This document shows positions 1-6,085 of a stretch of DNA of 7,089 nucleotides, one piece after another. Numbering within the stretch: the stretch's first letter is position 1; every line of letters begins with the position of its first letter. This stretch comes from Thiobacillus sp. UBA2487 (lineage in GTDB: Bacteria > Pseudomonadota > Gammaproteobacteria > Burkholderiales > Sulfuriferulaceae), in the NCBI GenBank assembly GCA_002341815.1, contig DDOT01000117.1, positions 6,521 through 13,609 of the forward strand, read 5' to 3'. Below the pieces are notes generated by a model that was not told the origin of the DNA, ran no database searches, and worked only from the letters and a program-made list of their open reading frames with translations. A program made the translations under genes and the position numbers.

Positions 1-392
1 CCGGCTTGGGCGACCGGTTACATTTTCAACAAGGTGACATTCACCAACTAACCCTGAGCGAGCCCGCTGATTTGATTGCCATGAACCGTGCATTGCATCA
101 TGTGTGGGAAAAAGACACCGCCAGCCTGTTTGCTTGGTTACATGCCAATCTTAAACCGGGTGGTTTGGTCGCTATCTGGGAACCGGCTTGGCCGGCTGAT
201 CGAACGGCATTACGCGACCCATCCCGCCGAGGCATGGCGTTTCAAAACCTGAGCGAGCACATTCAAGGCAACCACTTTTTGCAACCGGCAGAAATACAGA
301 CTGCCTTTGAGCAGGCCGGCATGGATGCCAAAACATACACATTCATGCAAGGCAATGAAGCCGTTATCATTGCACGGCGCCCGACCCACTAA
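1..392 (+). CDS. Class I SAM-dependent methyltransferase, C-terminal part (5' end outside window)
   Basis: The reading frame is open to the left edge, so the gene starts upstream; the TTG at position 6 is probably an internal leucine codon (context GLGDRLHFQQGD). About 129 codons are visible. They show the second half of a Rossmann-type methyltransferase: FQQGDI followed by ADLIAMNRALHHV (the strand-4 region after the SAM site, with the ALHH pattern common in Methyltransf_11/25-like proteins), LKPGGLVAIWEP (the strand-5 'LKPGG' motif), then a helical part and a terminal beta strand (EAVIIARRP). The glycine-rich SAM-binding motif I must lie outside the window. The substrate cannot be told: UbiE-like, small-molecule and tailoring enzymes share these motifs. 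The gene ends with TAA, is followed by a hairpin terminator, and converges with pgi, so it is not part of the pgi transcript. The fold is fairly certain and the role unknown. Confidence 0.8.
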   Translation, partial: GLGDRLHFQQGDIHQLTLSEPADLIAMNRALHHVWEKDTASLFAWLHANLKPGGLVAIWEPAWPADRTALRDPSRRGMAFQNLSEHIQGNHFLQPAEIQTAFEQAGMDAKTYTFMQGNEAVIIARRPTH

Positions 393-405
393 TCAAGATC
401 CCGTG

Positions 406-430
406 GCGCGGAGCCAATCCGCGCGTCTTT
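406..430 (+). terminator. Rho-independent terminator of the methyltransferase gene
   Basis: A perfect 7-bp GC-rich stem, GCGCGGA (406-412) and TCCGCGC (418-424), closes a 5-nt loop (GCCAA) and is followed by GTCTTT. It starts 14 nt after the methyltransferase stop codon. On the other strand no T-run follows the stem, so it suits the + strand gene better, although the hairpin could also slow polymerase arriving from pgi. Confidence 0.7.
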
Positions 431-466
431 AACCTACCCAAAGCGACGGTTGATGGCATCAAGCGC

Positions 467-2119
467 TCAGTCGTCATCTTCTTCCTGACGCATGGCGTGT
501 ATTGTATCGATCAGCCCATTGGTCGATGGATCGTGATTTTGCACACGATTATCGCCGGTCAGGTCTGGTTGCAGGGCGGTAGCCAGTTGTTTCCCGAGCT
601 CTACCCCCCATTGATCGAACGAATTGATATTCCAAACCACGCCTTGCACAAACACTTTATGTTCATAAAGCGCAATCAACGCACCCAAGGTAAACGGATT
701 CAACTCGCGATAAAGCAAAGTGCTGGATGGTCGATTACCGGCAAATCGTTTATGCGGCGCCAATTGGCGTGCCGCTTGTTCCGGCATGCCGCTGGCCAGC
801 AACTCTTGCAGTGCCTCGTGTTCGGTTTTGCCACGCATTAACGCCTGACCCTGAGCAATGCAATTCGCCACCAGCACATCGTGCTGCTGACCCAACGGGC
901 GTTGCGAACGAGCCGCCACCATGAAATCACACGGAATCAATCGACTGCCTTGATGAATCAATTGATAGAAAGCATGCTGGCCGTTGGTACCGGGCTCACC
1001 CCAGATGACCGGACCGGTATTGCAAGACGCTTGCGAGCCATCTCGGGTAATTGTCTTGCCGTTGCTTTCCATATCCAGTTGTTGCAGGTAAGCAGGAAAC
1101 CTGGCCAAAAATTGATCATACGGCAATACTGCGTGTGTTTCAGCACCCCAAAAGTCGTTGTACCAAATACCCAACATCGCCATGATGACCGGCATATTGG
1201 CCTCAAATGGCGTCAAACGAAAATGCTCATCCATGGCGCAGGCGCCATCCAGAAATTGCTCAAAGCCATCCATGCCGATCATTAATGCCACCGGCAAGCC
1301 TACGGCTGACCATACGGAATATCGTCCACCGACCCAATCCCAAAAACCGAACATGTTGTCAGGATGAATACCGAATGAGGTTACACGTTCAGTATTGGTG
1401 GATACTGCCACAAAGTGACGCATCACGGCAGCATCATCGCCTGACTGATCTACCAGCCAGGAGCGCGCCGCGCGCGCATTCATCATGGTTTCTGCCGTAG
1501 TAAAGGTTTTGGATGCCACCACAAACAAGGTGGTTTCAGCATCTAATCCAGCCAGCGTTTCCACCAAATGCGACGGATCGATATTCGATACAAAATGCGC
1601 TCGCAAACCCGTTTGCCACCACGGCTTGAGCGCCTGACTCACCATGACAGGCCCCAAATCAGACCCGCCAATACCGATATTCACCACATCAGTAATCGCA
1701 CGACCGGTGAAGCCCTTCCACTCGCCAGAGCGCACCCGCTCGGTGAATGTACGCATGCGCGCCAACACACCCTCCACCAATGACGCAACAGGCTGCCCAT
1801 CCACGCGCACATCCCGCCCGCAACGATTGCGCAAGGCGGTATGCAGAACCGAACGATTTTCCGTCAGGTTTATTTTGTCACCACGAAACATGGCGTCAAT
1901 CATCTGCCGCAATCCAGATCGGTCAGCCAAATCGACCAACAGACTCATGGTTTCCCGCGTGACACGGTGCCTGGAATAATCCAGAAAAATACCCACGGCG
2001 CTTAGCGAAAATGCCGCGAAGCGATCCGGGTCATCCGCAAATAATTGGCGCATGTCAACATCAGCCACTCGCGCCCAGTGTGCCTCCAACCGACCACGCA
2101 CTGCATCACCTTGTTTCAT
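467..2119 (-). CDS. pgi: Glucose-6-phosphate isomerase
   Basis: Interconverts glucose 6-phosphate and fructose 6-phosphate in the cytoplasm, the second step of glycolysis and a step of gluconeogenesis. The frame is open 41 codons further upstream, but the ATG at 2119 is chosen: it gives 550 aa (the E. coli enzyme has 549), and AGAGGTGGAG lies just before it, while the upstream residues (rich in Cys, Met and Trp) are not PGI-like. Both family signatures are present: VGGRYSVW at about 263-270 and a C-terminal block [17 protein letters not shown] ending at 510. The catalytic residues fall at the expected spacing: Glu351 in MESNGK, His382 in GTNGQH and Lys510 in GVELGK. The 31- and 128-residue gaps match the known Glu/His/Lys positions in this family. 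The SIS sugar-binding region is seen in [10 protein letters not shown] and VASKTFTT. The C-terminus ends in an acidic EEDDD tail. The gene is divergent from hfq and convergent with the methyltransferase gene. It appears intact. Confidence 0.97.
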   Translation of the reverse strand: MKQGDAVRGRLEAHWARVADVDMRQLFADDPDRFAAFSLSAVGIFLDYSRHRVTRETMSLLVDLADRSGLRQMIDAMFRGDKINLTENRSVLHTALRNRCGRDVRVDGQPVASLVEGVLARMRTFTERVRSGEWKGFTGRAITDVVNIGIGGSDLGPVMVSQALKPWWQTGLRAHFVSNIDPSHLVETLAGLDAETTLFVVASKTFTTAETMMNARAARSWLVDQSGDDAAVMRHFVAVSTNTERVTSFGIHPDNMFGFWDWVGGRYSVWSAVGLPVALMIGMDGFEQFLDGACAMDEHFRLTPFEANMPVIMAMLGIWYNDFWGAETHAVLPYDQFLARFPAYLQQLDMESNGKTITRDGSQASCNTGPVIWGEPGTNGQHAFYQLIHQGSRLIPCDFMVAARSQRPLGQQHDVLVANCIAQGQALMRGKTEHEALQELLASGMPEQAARQLAPHKRFAGNRPSSTLLYRELNPFTLGALIALYEHKVFVQGVVWNINSFDQWGVELGKQLATALQPDLTGDNRVQNHDPSTNGLIDTIHAMRQEEDDD

Positions 2120-2120
2120 G

Positions 2121-2130
2121 CTCCACCTCT
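2121..2130 (-). promoter_or_regulatory. Ribosome binding site that fixes the pgi start
   Basis: On the - strand, AGAGGTGGAG ends one base before the ATG at 2119. The GAGGT core pairs well with the 16S rRNA tail at about 5-6 nt spacing. This supports the 550-aa start over the in-frame ATG codons further upstream (the longest starts at 2242). Confidence 0.75.
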
Positions 2131-2174
2131 GCATCCAGCAACAGTCCCAACACATCCGCAATCTTATGTCACAC

Positions 2175-2204
2175 ATTATGACAGATGCCACCATCCTGAC
2201 ACAA
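2175..2204 (-). promoter_or_regulatory. Candidate sigma-70 promoter of pgi
   Basis: On the - strand, CATAAT (2180 to 2175) is a 5/6 match to the -10 box and is preceded by TGT, an extended -10 (TGn). TTGTGT (2204 to 2199) is a weak -35 at 18-bp spacing. Transcription would start near 2168, giving a leader of about 50 nt. The position is right for pgi and the match to consensus is moderate. Two copies of TGWCATAA overlap or follow the -10 box (see findings). Confidence 0.45.
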
Positions 2205-2224
2205 AACAGCTTTCGTCTCAAACC

Positions 2225-2286
2225 ATGGACAGAAAAATCCATTAAAAATAAATTTACGGGAACCCGTCACGCCCCACACTGTCCAT
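2225..2286. repeat. Nested inverted repeats between the pgi and hfq promoters
   Basis: ATGGACAG (2225-2232) and CTGTCCAT (2279-2286) form a perfect 8-bp inverted repeat around 46 nt. Inside lies a second dyad, ACGGG-AA-CCCGT (2256-2267), and an A/T-rich run (about 2232-2256). The block lies upstream of both candidate -35 boxes, so a regulator site is plausible, but no known operator was recognised. Confidence 0.4.
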
Positions 2287-2321
2287 AAAACATACGCCAA
2301 GCCGATTTTGCGAACCGCACG

Positions 2322-2349
2322 TTTGCAGCGCAGTAACCGGGTATATAAT
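2322..2349 (+). promoter_or_regulatory. Candidate sigma-70 promoter of the hfq operon
   Basis: A perfect TATAAT at 2344-2349 is preceded at 16-bp spacing by TTTGCA (2322-2327, 4/6 match to the -35 box). Transcription would start near 2356, leaving a leader of about 36 nt before hfq. It is the best promoter-like sequence in the gap and faces the operon. Confidence 0.6.
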
Positions 2350-2391
2350 GGCAACCATTCTGTACTTAACTTTTGACTGGATTTCGTCAAC

Positions 2392-2646
2392 ATGACTGCT
2401 ATCAAGCAAAACAAAAACAAAGGCTTGCTACTGCAGGACCCCTTCCTCAACAGCCTGCGCAAAGACAACGTACCGGTTTCGGTTTATTTGGTAAACGGCA
2501 TTAAATTGCAAGGCCAAATCGAATCGTATGACCAGTATGTTGTACTGCTGAAAAACATGGTTACCCAAATGGTGTACAAACACGCCATTTCCACCATAGT
2601 ACCGTCCCGTCCGGTGCCATTGCATCAGGAACCGGCAGACAGCTAA
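2392..2646 (+). CDS. hfq: RNA chaperone Hfq
   Basis: Hexameric Sm-like protein that binds small RNAs and mRNAs and helps them pair; it acts in the cytoplasm. The 84-aa product holds the whole fold: the N-terminal helix [12 protein letters not shown], the Sm1 motif ([22 protein letters not shown], about 27-48) and the Sm2 motif ([14 protein letters not shown], about 61-74). By alignment to E. coli Hfq (offset 7), Gln15, Tyr49, Lys63 and His64 stand for the proximal-face residues Gln8, Phe42, Lys56 and His57, and Tyr32 and Lys38 for distal-face Tyr25 and Lys31. The lateral rim reads RKDN where E. coli has RRER, so it has fewer basic residues. The C-terminal tail is short (about 10 aa after the Sm core). 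Compared with E. coli the N-terminus carries about 7 extra residues ([11 protein letters not shown]). No strong Shine-Dalgarno precedes the ATG; only CTGGA is seen, about 10 nt upstream. It is the first gene of the operon, and its stop overlaps the hflX start (TAATG). Confidence 0.97.
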   Translation: MTAIKQNKNKGLLLQDPFLNSLRKDNVPVSVYLVNGIKLQGQIESYDQYVVLLKNMVTQMVYKHAISTIVPSRPVPLHQEPADS

Positions 2647-3806
2647 TGTTTGAACGTCACCAAGGTGGCGACCGGGTGGTGCTGGCGAGCATCGACATGG
2701 GCGATCTTGATTATGTGGAGAGCCTGACCGAACTGAAATTATTAGCTCGCAGCGCAGGACTGGCGATCACGGGCGTGGTTGAGGGACGTCGTGATCGCCC
2801 CGACCCGGCCTTGTTTGCCGGTTCGGGCAAGGTTGAAGAAATTGCCGGTGTGGTGCGCGGAACAGATGCCGAACTGGTAATTTTCAATCACGCACTTTCG
2901 CCTGCACAAGAACGCAATCTCGAGCGCGCCATGCAATGCCGAGTGGTGGACCGCACCACGCTCATACTCGATATTTTCGCTCGGCGAGCCAAAAGTGCCG
3001 AAGGCATCCTGCAGGTTGAACTGGCGCAACTTGCCCACCTTTCCACCCGCTTGGTGCGTGGCTGGACCCACCTTGAACGTCAAAAAGGCGGTATTGGTCT
3101 GCGTGGCCCGGGCGAAACCCAATTAGAAACCGACCGCCGACTGATTGGCAATCGCGTCAAGTTATTAAAAGAACGTTTAGCCAGAACACAACGCCAACGC
3201 AATGTACAACGCCGCGCCCGCAGCCGCCGGCAAGTCATGTCGATTTCTCTGGTTGGTTATACCAACGCCGGCAAATCAACCCTGTTTAACGTACTGACCC
3301 ACGAGCGCACCTACGTGGCGGACCAATTATTCGCCACGCTCGACACCACCACCCGTCAGGTTTGGCTGGACGGTGCAGGTCAAGTGGTGGTGTCCGACAC
3401 CGTCGGTTTTATTACCGGCCTGCCCCATACATTGGTGGAAAGTTTTCGCGCCACCCTTGAAGAAACCCGGCAAGCCGATTTACTCTTGCACGTTGTGGAT
3501 AACGCAAGCCCTGTGAAAGAGCGACAGATCCTCGAAGTAAATCGCGTATTAAAAGAAATTGGTGCAGATCACGTGCCGCAAATCCTGATTTACAACAAAA
3601 TGGATCTTTGCGCAGGTGAGCCCGGCATCGAATTCGACGAGTGTGGTAGAATCACTGCCATTCGGCTAAGCGCCCAAACCGGGATGGGGTTGGCATTATT
3701 ACGTGACACGCTGGCCGATCAAGCACGACTGTTTTTACATACTGCCCGCAAAGGCGATACAACCGAACAACATGAGCAACCTGTTTGCCAGCCAGTGGCC
3801 GAATGA
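2646..3806 (+). CDS. hflX: Ribosome-associated GTPase HflX
   Basis: GTPase of the Obg-HflX group that binds the 50S subunit and splits stalled ribosomes, for example after heat stress. The 386-aa product starts MFERHQGGD, closely like E. coli HflX. The order is: N-terminal nucleotide-binding-like HflX domain (about 1-110), coiled linker (about 111-195) with the family hallmark GGIGLRGPGETQLETDRR (148-165), then the G domain. The G domain shows G1 GYTNAGKST (204-212), G3 DTVGF (251-255), G4 NKMD (317-320) and G5 SAQTG (342-346). Thr residues suitable for G2 lie at about 230-236 (TLDTTTR). It ends about 40 residues earlier than E. coli HflX (426 aa), lacking that protein's C-terminal domain; the tail is polar and looks unstructured. 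The start codon overlaps the hfq stop (TAATG) with no good Shine-Dalgarno nearby, which points to translational coupling. Confidence 0.96.
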   Translation: MFERHQGGDRVVLASIDMGDLDYVESLTELKLLARSAGLAITGVVEGRRDRPDPALFAGSGKVEEIAGVVRGTDAELVIFNHALSPAQERNLERAMQCRVVDRTTLILDIFARRAKSAEGILQVELAQLAHLSTRLVRGWTHLERQKGGIGLRGPGETQLETDRRLIGNRVKLLKERLARTQRQRNVQRRARSRRQVMSISLVGYTNAGKSTLFNVLTHERTYVADQLFATLDTTTRQVWLDGAGQVVVSDTVGFITGLPHTLVESFRATLEETRQADLLLHVVDNASPVKERQILEVNRVLKEIGADHVPQILIYNKMDLCAGEPGIEFDECGRITAIRLSAQTGMGLALLRDTLADQARLFLHTARKGDTTEQHEQPVCQPVAE

Positions 3807-3842
3807 ACCACTGACCCGACACCAAACAGGCAGGCGCCCATA

Positions 3843-3923
3843 ATGATTAGCCGGCACGCTGATTCTTTGAGTCTCCGTGCCAATGATGATGCAATACCTG
3901 GAACGGTTTCCAGAACTGGATAA
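3843..3923 (+). CDS. Possible 26-codon leader ORF before hflK
   Basis: ATG at 3843 opens a 26-aa frame (MISRHADSLS..., ending SRTG) that stops with TAA at 3921-3923, one codon before the hflK ATG and in the same frame. The only Shine-Dalgarno-like sequence is a weak AGG about 9 nt upstream. I do not recognise the peptide. It contains no hydrophobic stretch and no run of one amino acid as in classic attenuator leaders. The stop-start closeness would allow coupling to hflK. An open frame of this length can easily occur by chance, so this is a candidate only. Confidence 0.2.
   Translation: MISRHADSLSLRANDDAIPGTVSRTG
3853..3881 (+). other. Hairpin in the hflX-hflK gap
   Basis: GGCACG (3853-3858) pairs with CGTGCC (3876-3881). 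Inside, GATTC and GAGTC form a further 5-bp stem with one G-T pair and a TTT loop, separated by a 2x2 mismatch. No T-run follows, so it is not a normal terminator. A second small stem, CTGGAA-CGGT-TTCCAG (3898-3913), lies 13 nt before the hflK start. Either could tune expression or RNA processing inside the operon; the role is unproven. Confidence 0.35.
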
Positions 3924-3926
3924 CGC

Positions 3927-5159
3927 ATGGCATGGAATGACCCTCAATGGGGCAAAAAAAATGACGGCCCACCGGATCTCGATGAGCTCTGGCGAAAATT
4001 CAACCTACGTCTGAACAAGATGCTGGGCAACAAACCTGAACCGTCCCGATCGATCACTCCTGGCACCATCACTATCGTGTTGGCACTGATGGTGGCAATC
4101 TGGCTGGCATCCGGATTTTATATTGTCGATGCTGGCGAGCGTGGTGTGATATTGCGTTTTGGTCGCTACCTGGAAACCAGCCAACCCGGTCCCGGGTGGC
4201 ATGCACCGTGGCCGATTGAATCGGTTGAGGTCGTCAATATCCAGCAAGTTCGGACGGTTGAGGTAGGCTATCGTGACAATGTACGCAACAAAGTATTAAA
4301 AGAATCGCTCATGTTGACCGACGATGAAAACATCATCGACATTCAATTTGCCGTGCAATACACCCTGAAGAACCCGGAAAACTATCTGTTCAACAACCGG
4401 TCACCCGATGAAGCCGTGCGCCAGGTTGCCGAAAGTGTGATGAGCGAAATCGTCGGCCATAGCACCATGGACTATGTCTTGTATGAGGGGCGTAGCGAAA
4501 TTGCTGACCGTGCCACCAAACGCATTCAACAAATTCTCGACCTGTACCACACCGGTATCAGCGTGAGCCAGGTAACCCTGCAAAACGCACAACCACCGCA
4601 AGAGGTTCAGCCCGCATTCGATGATGCCGTACGCGCCAGTCAAGATCGTGAACGATTGAAGAGCGAAGGACAAGCCTACGCAAATGATGTAATTCCCAAG
4701 GCCCGTGGCGTTGCTGCACGCCTGCAGGAAGAAGCGGCCGGTTACAAACAATCGGTAATTGCCGATGCACAAGGCGAGGCAGACCGTTTCCGCCAGATTC
4801 TGGCGCAATACAACAAAGCACCAGCGGTTACCCGTGAACGCATGTATATCGACATGATGCAACAAGTGCTGTCCAACAGCACCAAGGTATTGGTCGACGA
4901 CAAAAAGGGCAGCGGACAGATGCTGTATTTGCCGCTCGACAAACTCATGCAACAAACGGCACCCGCAGCACCGGCACCCGCCACCACGCCCGCGCCTGCC
5001 ACACCCGTCGCAACAACCCCTGCCCCCAGTGCGCCGGCGGCAGCCGCAACGACCTCAACCACCGAGTCCGGGGCAGCAGACAACACCAATGGACCTACGG
5101 ATGAAGCCAACCGGAGCCGCGATTTGATGCGCAGCCGTGAGCGGGAGGATCGGCCATGA
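3927..5159 (+). CDS. hflK: FtsH protease modulator HflK (SPFH/Band 7 protein)
   Basis: Together with HflC it forms the large membrane cage that surrounds the FtsH protease and limits its attack on membrane proteins. The 410-aa product begins MAWNDPQWG and carries the HflK N-terminal motif GPPDLDELWRKF (14-25). One membrane segment follows at about 46-66 (GTITIVLALMVAIWLASGFYI), with the rest predicted on the periplasmic side. The SPFH domain starts at about 66 (VDAGERGVILRFGRY) and runs to about 230, containing SLMLTDDENI and YTMD-like STMDYVLYEGR. Next come a helical coiled-coil part (about 235-300) and the conserved APAVTRERMYIDMMQQVL. The tail (about 344-385) is low-complexity Ala/Pro/Thr, followed by a charged end (RSREREDRP). 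Only a weak Shine-Dalgarno (CTGGA) precedes the ATG. The last bases overlap hflC (ATGA). The 120-bp gap to hflX has no clear terminator, so co-transcription with hfq-hflX is likely. Confidence 0.96.
   Translation: MAWNDPQWGKKNDGPPDLDELWRKFNLRLNKMLGNKPEPSRSITPGTITIVLALMVAIWLASGFYIVDAGERGVILRFGRYLETSQPGPGWHAPWPIESVEVVNIQQVRTVEVGYRDNVRNKVLKESLMLTDDENIIDIQFAVQYTLKNPENYLFNNRSPDEAVRQVAESVMSEIVGHSTMDYVLYEGRSEIADRATKRIQQILDLYHTGISVSQVTLQNAQPPQEVQPAFDDAVRASQDRERLKSEGQAYANDVIPKARGVAARLQEEAAGYKQSVIADAQGEADRFRQILAQYNKAPAVTRERMYIDMMQQVLSNSTKVLVDDKKGSGQMLYLPLDKLMQQTAPAAPAPATTPAPATPVATTPAPSAPAAAATTSTTESGAADNTNGPTDEANRSRDLMRSREREDRP
4956..5070 (+). repeat. Low-complexity Ala/Pro/Thr-coding stretch in hflK
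   Basis: Codons for about residues 344-380 of HflK form an irregular, C-rich run of Ala, Pro and Thr codons (patterns such as PAPATTPAPATP). There is no exact tandem unit. Such tails vary freely in HflK proteins and are probably flexible periplasmic linkers. The bias to C on the + strand also creates a false open frame on the - strand. Confidence 0.6.
5143..5148 (+). promoter_or_regulatory. Strong ribosome binding site of hflC
   Basis: GGGAGG lies inside the end of hflK, 7 nt before the hflC ATG at 5156. It is the strongest Shine-Dalgarno in the + strand operon and fixes the hflC start. Together with the ATGA overlap it should keep HflC output in step with HflK. Confidence 0.8.
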
Positions 5160-6040
5160 ACAACAAATACACCACCTTGGCGGTACTAATAGCCACTGTT
5201 GCTATTTTAACCAGCTTATCAGCCTACACAGTTGATCAACGCCAAAATGCAATTGTGTTTCAGCTTGGGCAAATTGTAGACGTCAAACAGCAATCCGGTC
5301 TGTATTTCAAGGTGCCCTTATTACAGAACATTCGCTATTTTGACACCCGCATTCTCACGCTCGACCCGGCAGACCCGGATCGCTACATCACGGCCGAGAA
5401 GAAAAATGTTCTGGTAGACTATTTTGTGAAGTGGCGCATTGCCGACGTCAAGCAATATTATGTTAGCGTGGCTGGCGACGAAACGCGCGCTGACACCCGC
5501 CTGCAGCAAACCATTAACGATGGCTTGCGCGCCGAAATCGGCAAACGGTCGGTACATGACGTTGTCTCCGGTGAACGCAATGATATTCTGCAGATATTAC
5601 GCTCACGCATTGACCCGGACGCACGCAAGATCGGTGTTCAGGTGATCGATGTGCGCATCAAACAGGTTGCTTTACCGAGCGAAGTCAGTGATTCGGTCTA
5701 TAAACGCATGGAAGCTGAACGCAAGCGGGTAGCCAATGAATTACGTTCAACCGGTTCGGCAGAGGCTGAGAAAATAAAGGCCGATGCAGACCGCCAGCGT
5801 GAGGTGATCGTGGCGGAAGCCTGGCGCGATGCGCAGCAAGTCAAGGGTGAAGGCGATGCAGCAGCCAGTGCTATCTACGCTGCAGCTTTCTCGCAAAATC
5901 CTGAATTCTATAACTTCTATCGCAGCCTGAACGCTTACCAGCGCAGTTTCACCGGGCGTAAGGATGTGTTGATCCTTGATCCGCACGCTCCCTTCTTCCG
6001 CTACATGAACTCGCCGGACGGCAAAGGCGGCAAGCCCTGA
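5156..6040 (+). CDS. hflC: FtsH protease modulator HflC (SPFH/Band 7 protein)
   Basis: Partner of HflK in the membrane complex that holds and restrains FtsH. The 294-aa product has a short cytoplasmic start (MNNKYT), one membrane segment at about 5-24 (YTTLAVLIATVAILTSLSAY), then the SPFH domain from VDQRQNAIVFQLGQIV (about 26-41) to about 175, with YITAEKKNVLVDYFVKWRI in its middle. A charged helical part follows (YKRMEAERKRVANELRSTG, SAEAEKIKADADRQ, about 182-235). The C-terminus has the conserved NPEFYNFYRSLNAY and LDPHAPFFRYM, then a Gly/Lys tail. Its ATG overlaps the hflK stop as ATGA and it has its own strong ribosome binding site. The length agrees with other bacterial HflC proteins (the E. 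coli protein has 334 aa with an insert), and it appears intact. A terminator-like hairpin follows. Confidence 0.96.
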   Translation: MNNKYTTLAVLIATVAILTSLSAYTVDQRQNAIVFQLGQIVDVKQQSGLYFKVPLLQNIRYFDTRILTLDPADPDRYITAEKKNVLVDYFVKWRIADVKQYYVSVAGDETRADTRLQQTINDGLRAEIGKRSVHDVVSGERNDILQILRSRIDPDARKIGVQVIDVRIKQVALPSEVSDSVYKRMEAERKRVANELRSTGSAEAEKIKADADRQREVIVAEAWRDAQQVKGEGDAAASAIYAAAFSQNPEFYNFYRSLNAYQRSFTGRKDVLILDPHAPFFRYMNSPDGKGGKP

Positions 6041-6045
6041 ACCTC

Positions 6046-6073
6046 AGGCCGGAAGGCATGCTTTCCGGCCTTT
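6046..6073 (+). terminator. Terminator-like hairpin after hflC
   Basis: AGGCCGGAA (6046-6054) pairs perfectly with TTCCGGCCT (6063-6071) around an 8-nt loop (GGCATGCT). Only three T residues (6071-6073) follow, so termination is likely partial. It begins 6 nt after the hflC stop and ends 15 nt before the hisZ ATG, leaving no room for a separate hisZ promoter after it. Confidence 0.6.
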
Positions 6074-6084
6074 CATTGTGAAAG
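6070..6084 (+). other. Small hairpin covering the hisZ ribosome binding site
   Basis: CTTTCA (6070-6075) pairs perfectly with TGAAAG (6079-6084) around TTG. The right arm includes GAAAG, the only Shine-Dalgarno-like sequence before hisZ. The left arm shares bases 6070-6071 with the terminator-like stem, so the two structures compete at their join. The stem is A/T-rich and probably weak. Confidence 0.35.
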
Positions 6085-6085
6085 T

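Noticed and set aside
450..462. FNR-like site TTGATGGCATCAA
   Set aside because: The FNR consensus needs four bases between TTGAT and ATCAA; here there are three. It also lies at the 3' end of pgi, not at a promoter.
2120..2242. Upstream in-frame extension of pgi giving a 591-residue protein
   Set aside because: The extra 41 residues are rich in Cys, Met and Trp and unlike PGI, while the ATG at 2119 has a strong ribosome binding site and gives the family length. The extension covers the candidate pgi promoter.
2169..2468. 99-codon - strand frame across the start of hfq and the divergent region
   Set aside because: It overlaps the hfq start and promoter region in antisense, shows no domain, and would conflict with the pgi leader.
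2742..3122. 126-codon - strand frame inside hflX
   Set aside because: It is antisense to the conserved N-terminal half of HflX, including the GGIGLRGPGETQLETD motif, and encodes nothing recognisable.
4401..4955. 184-codon open frame on the - strand inside hflK
   Set aside because: It lies wholly antisense to a well-conserved HflK region. Its protein has no recognisable domain and it has no supporting start region. It looks like a shadow of hflK codon bias.
4956..5070. Possible tandem repeat or CRISPR-like array in the hflK tail
   Set aside because: There is no exact repeating unit or spacer pattern, and the stretch continues the HflK reading frame as an Ala/Pro/Thr linker.
4742..5110. 122-codon - strand frame coding an Ala/Gly/Val-rich protein
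   Set aside because: It is the reverse reading of the Ala/Pro/Thr-rich tail of HflK; its composition is explained by that low-complexity stretch.
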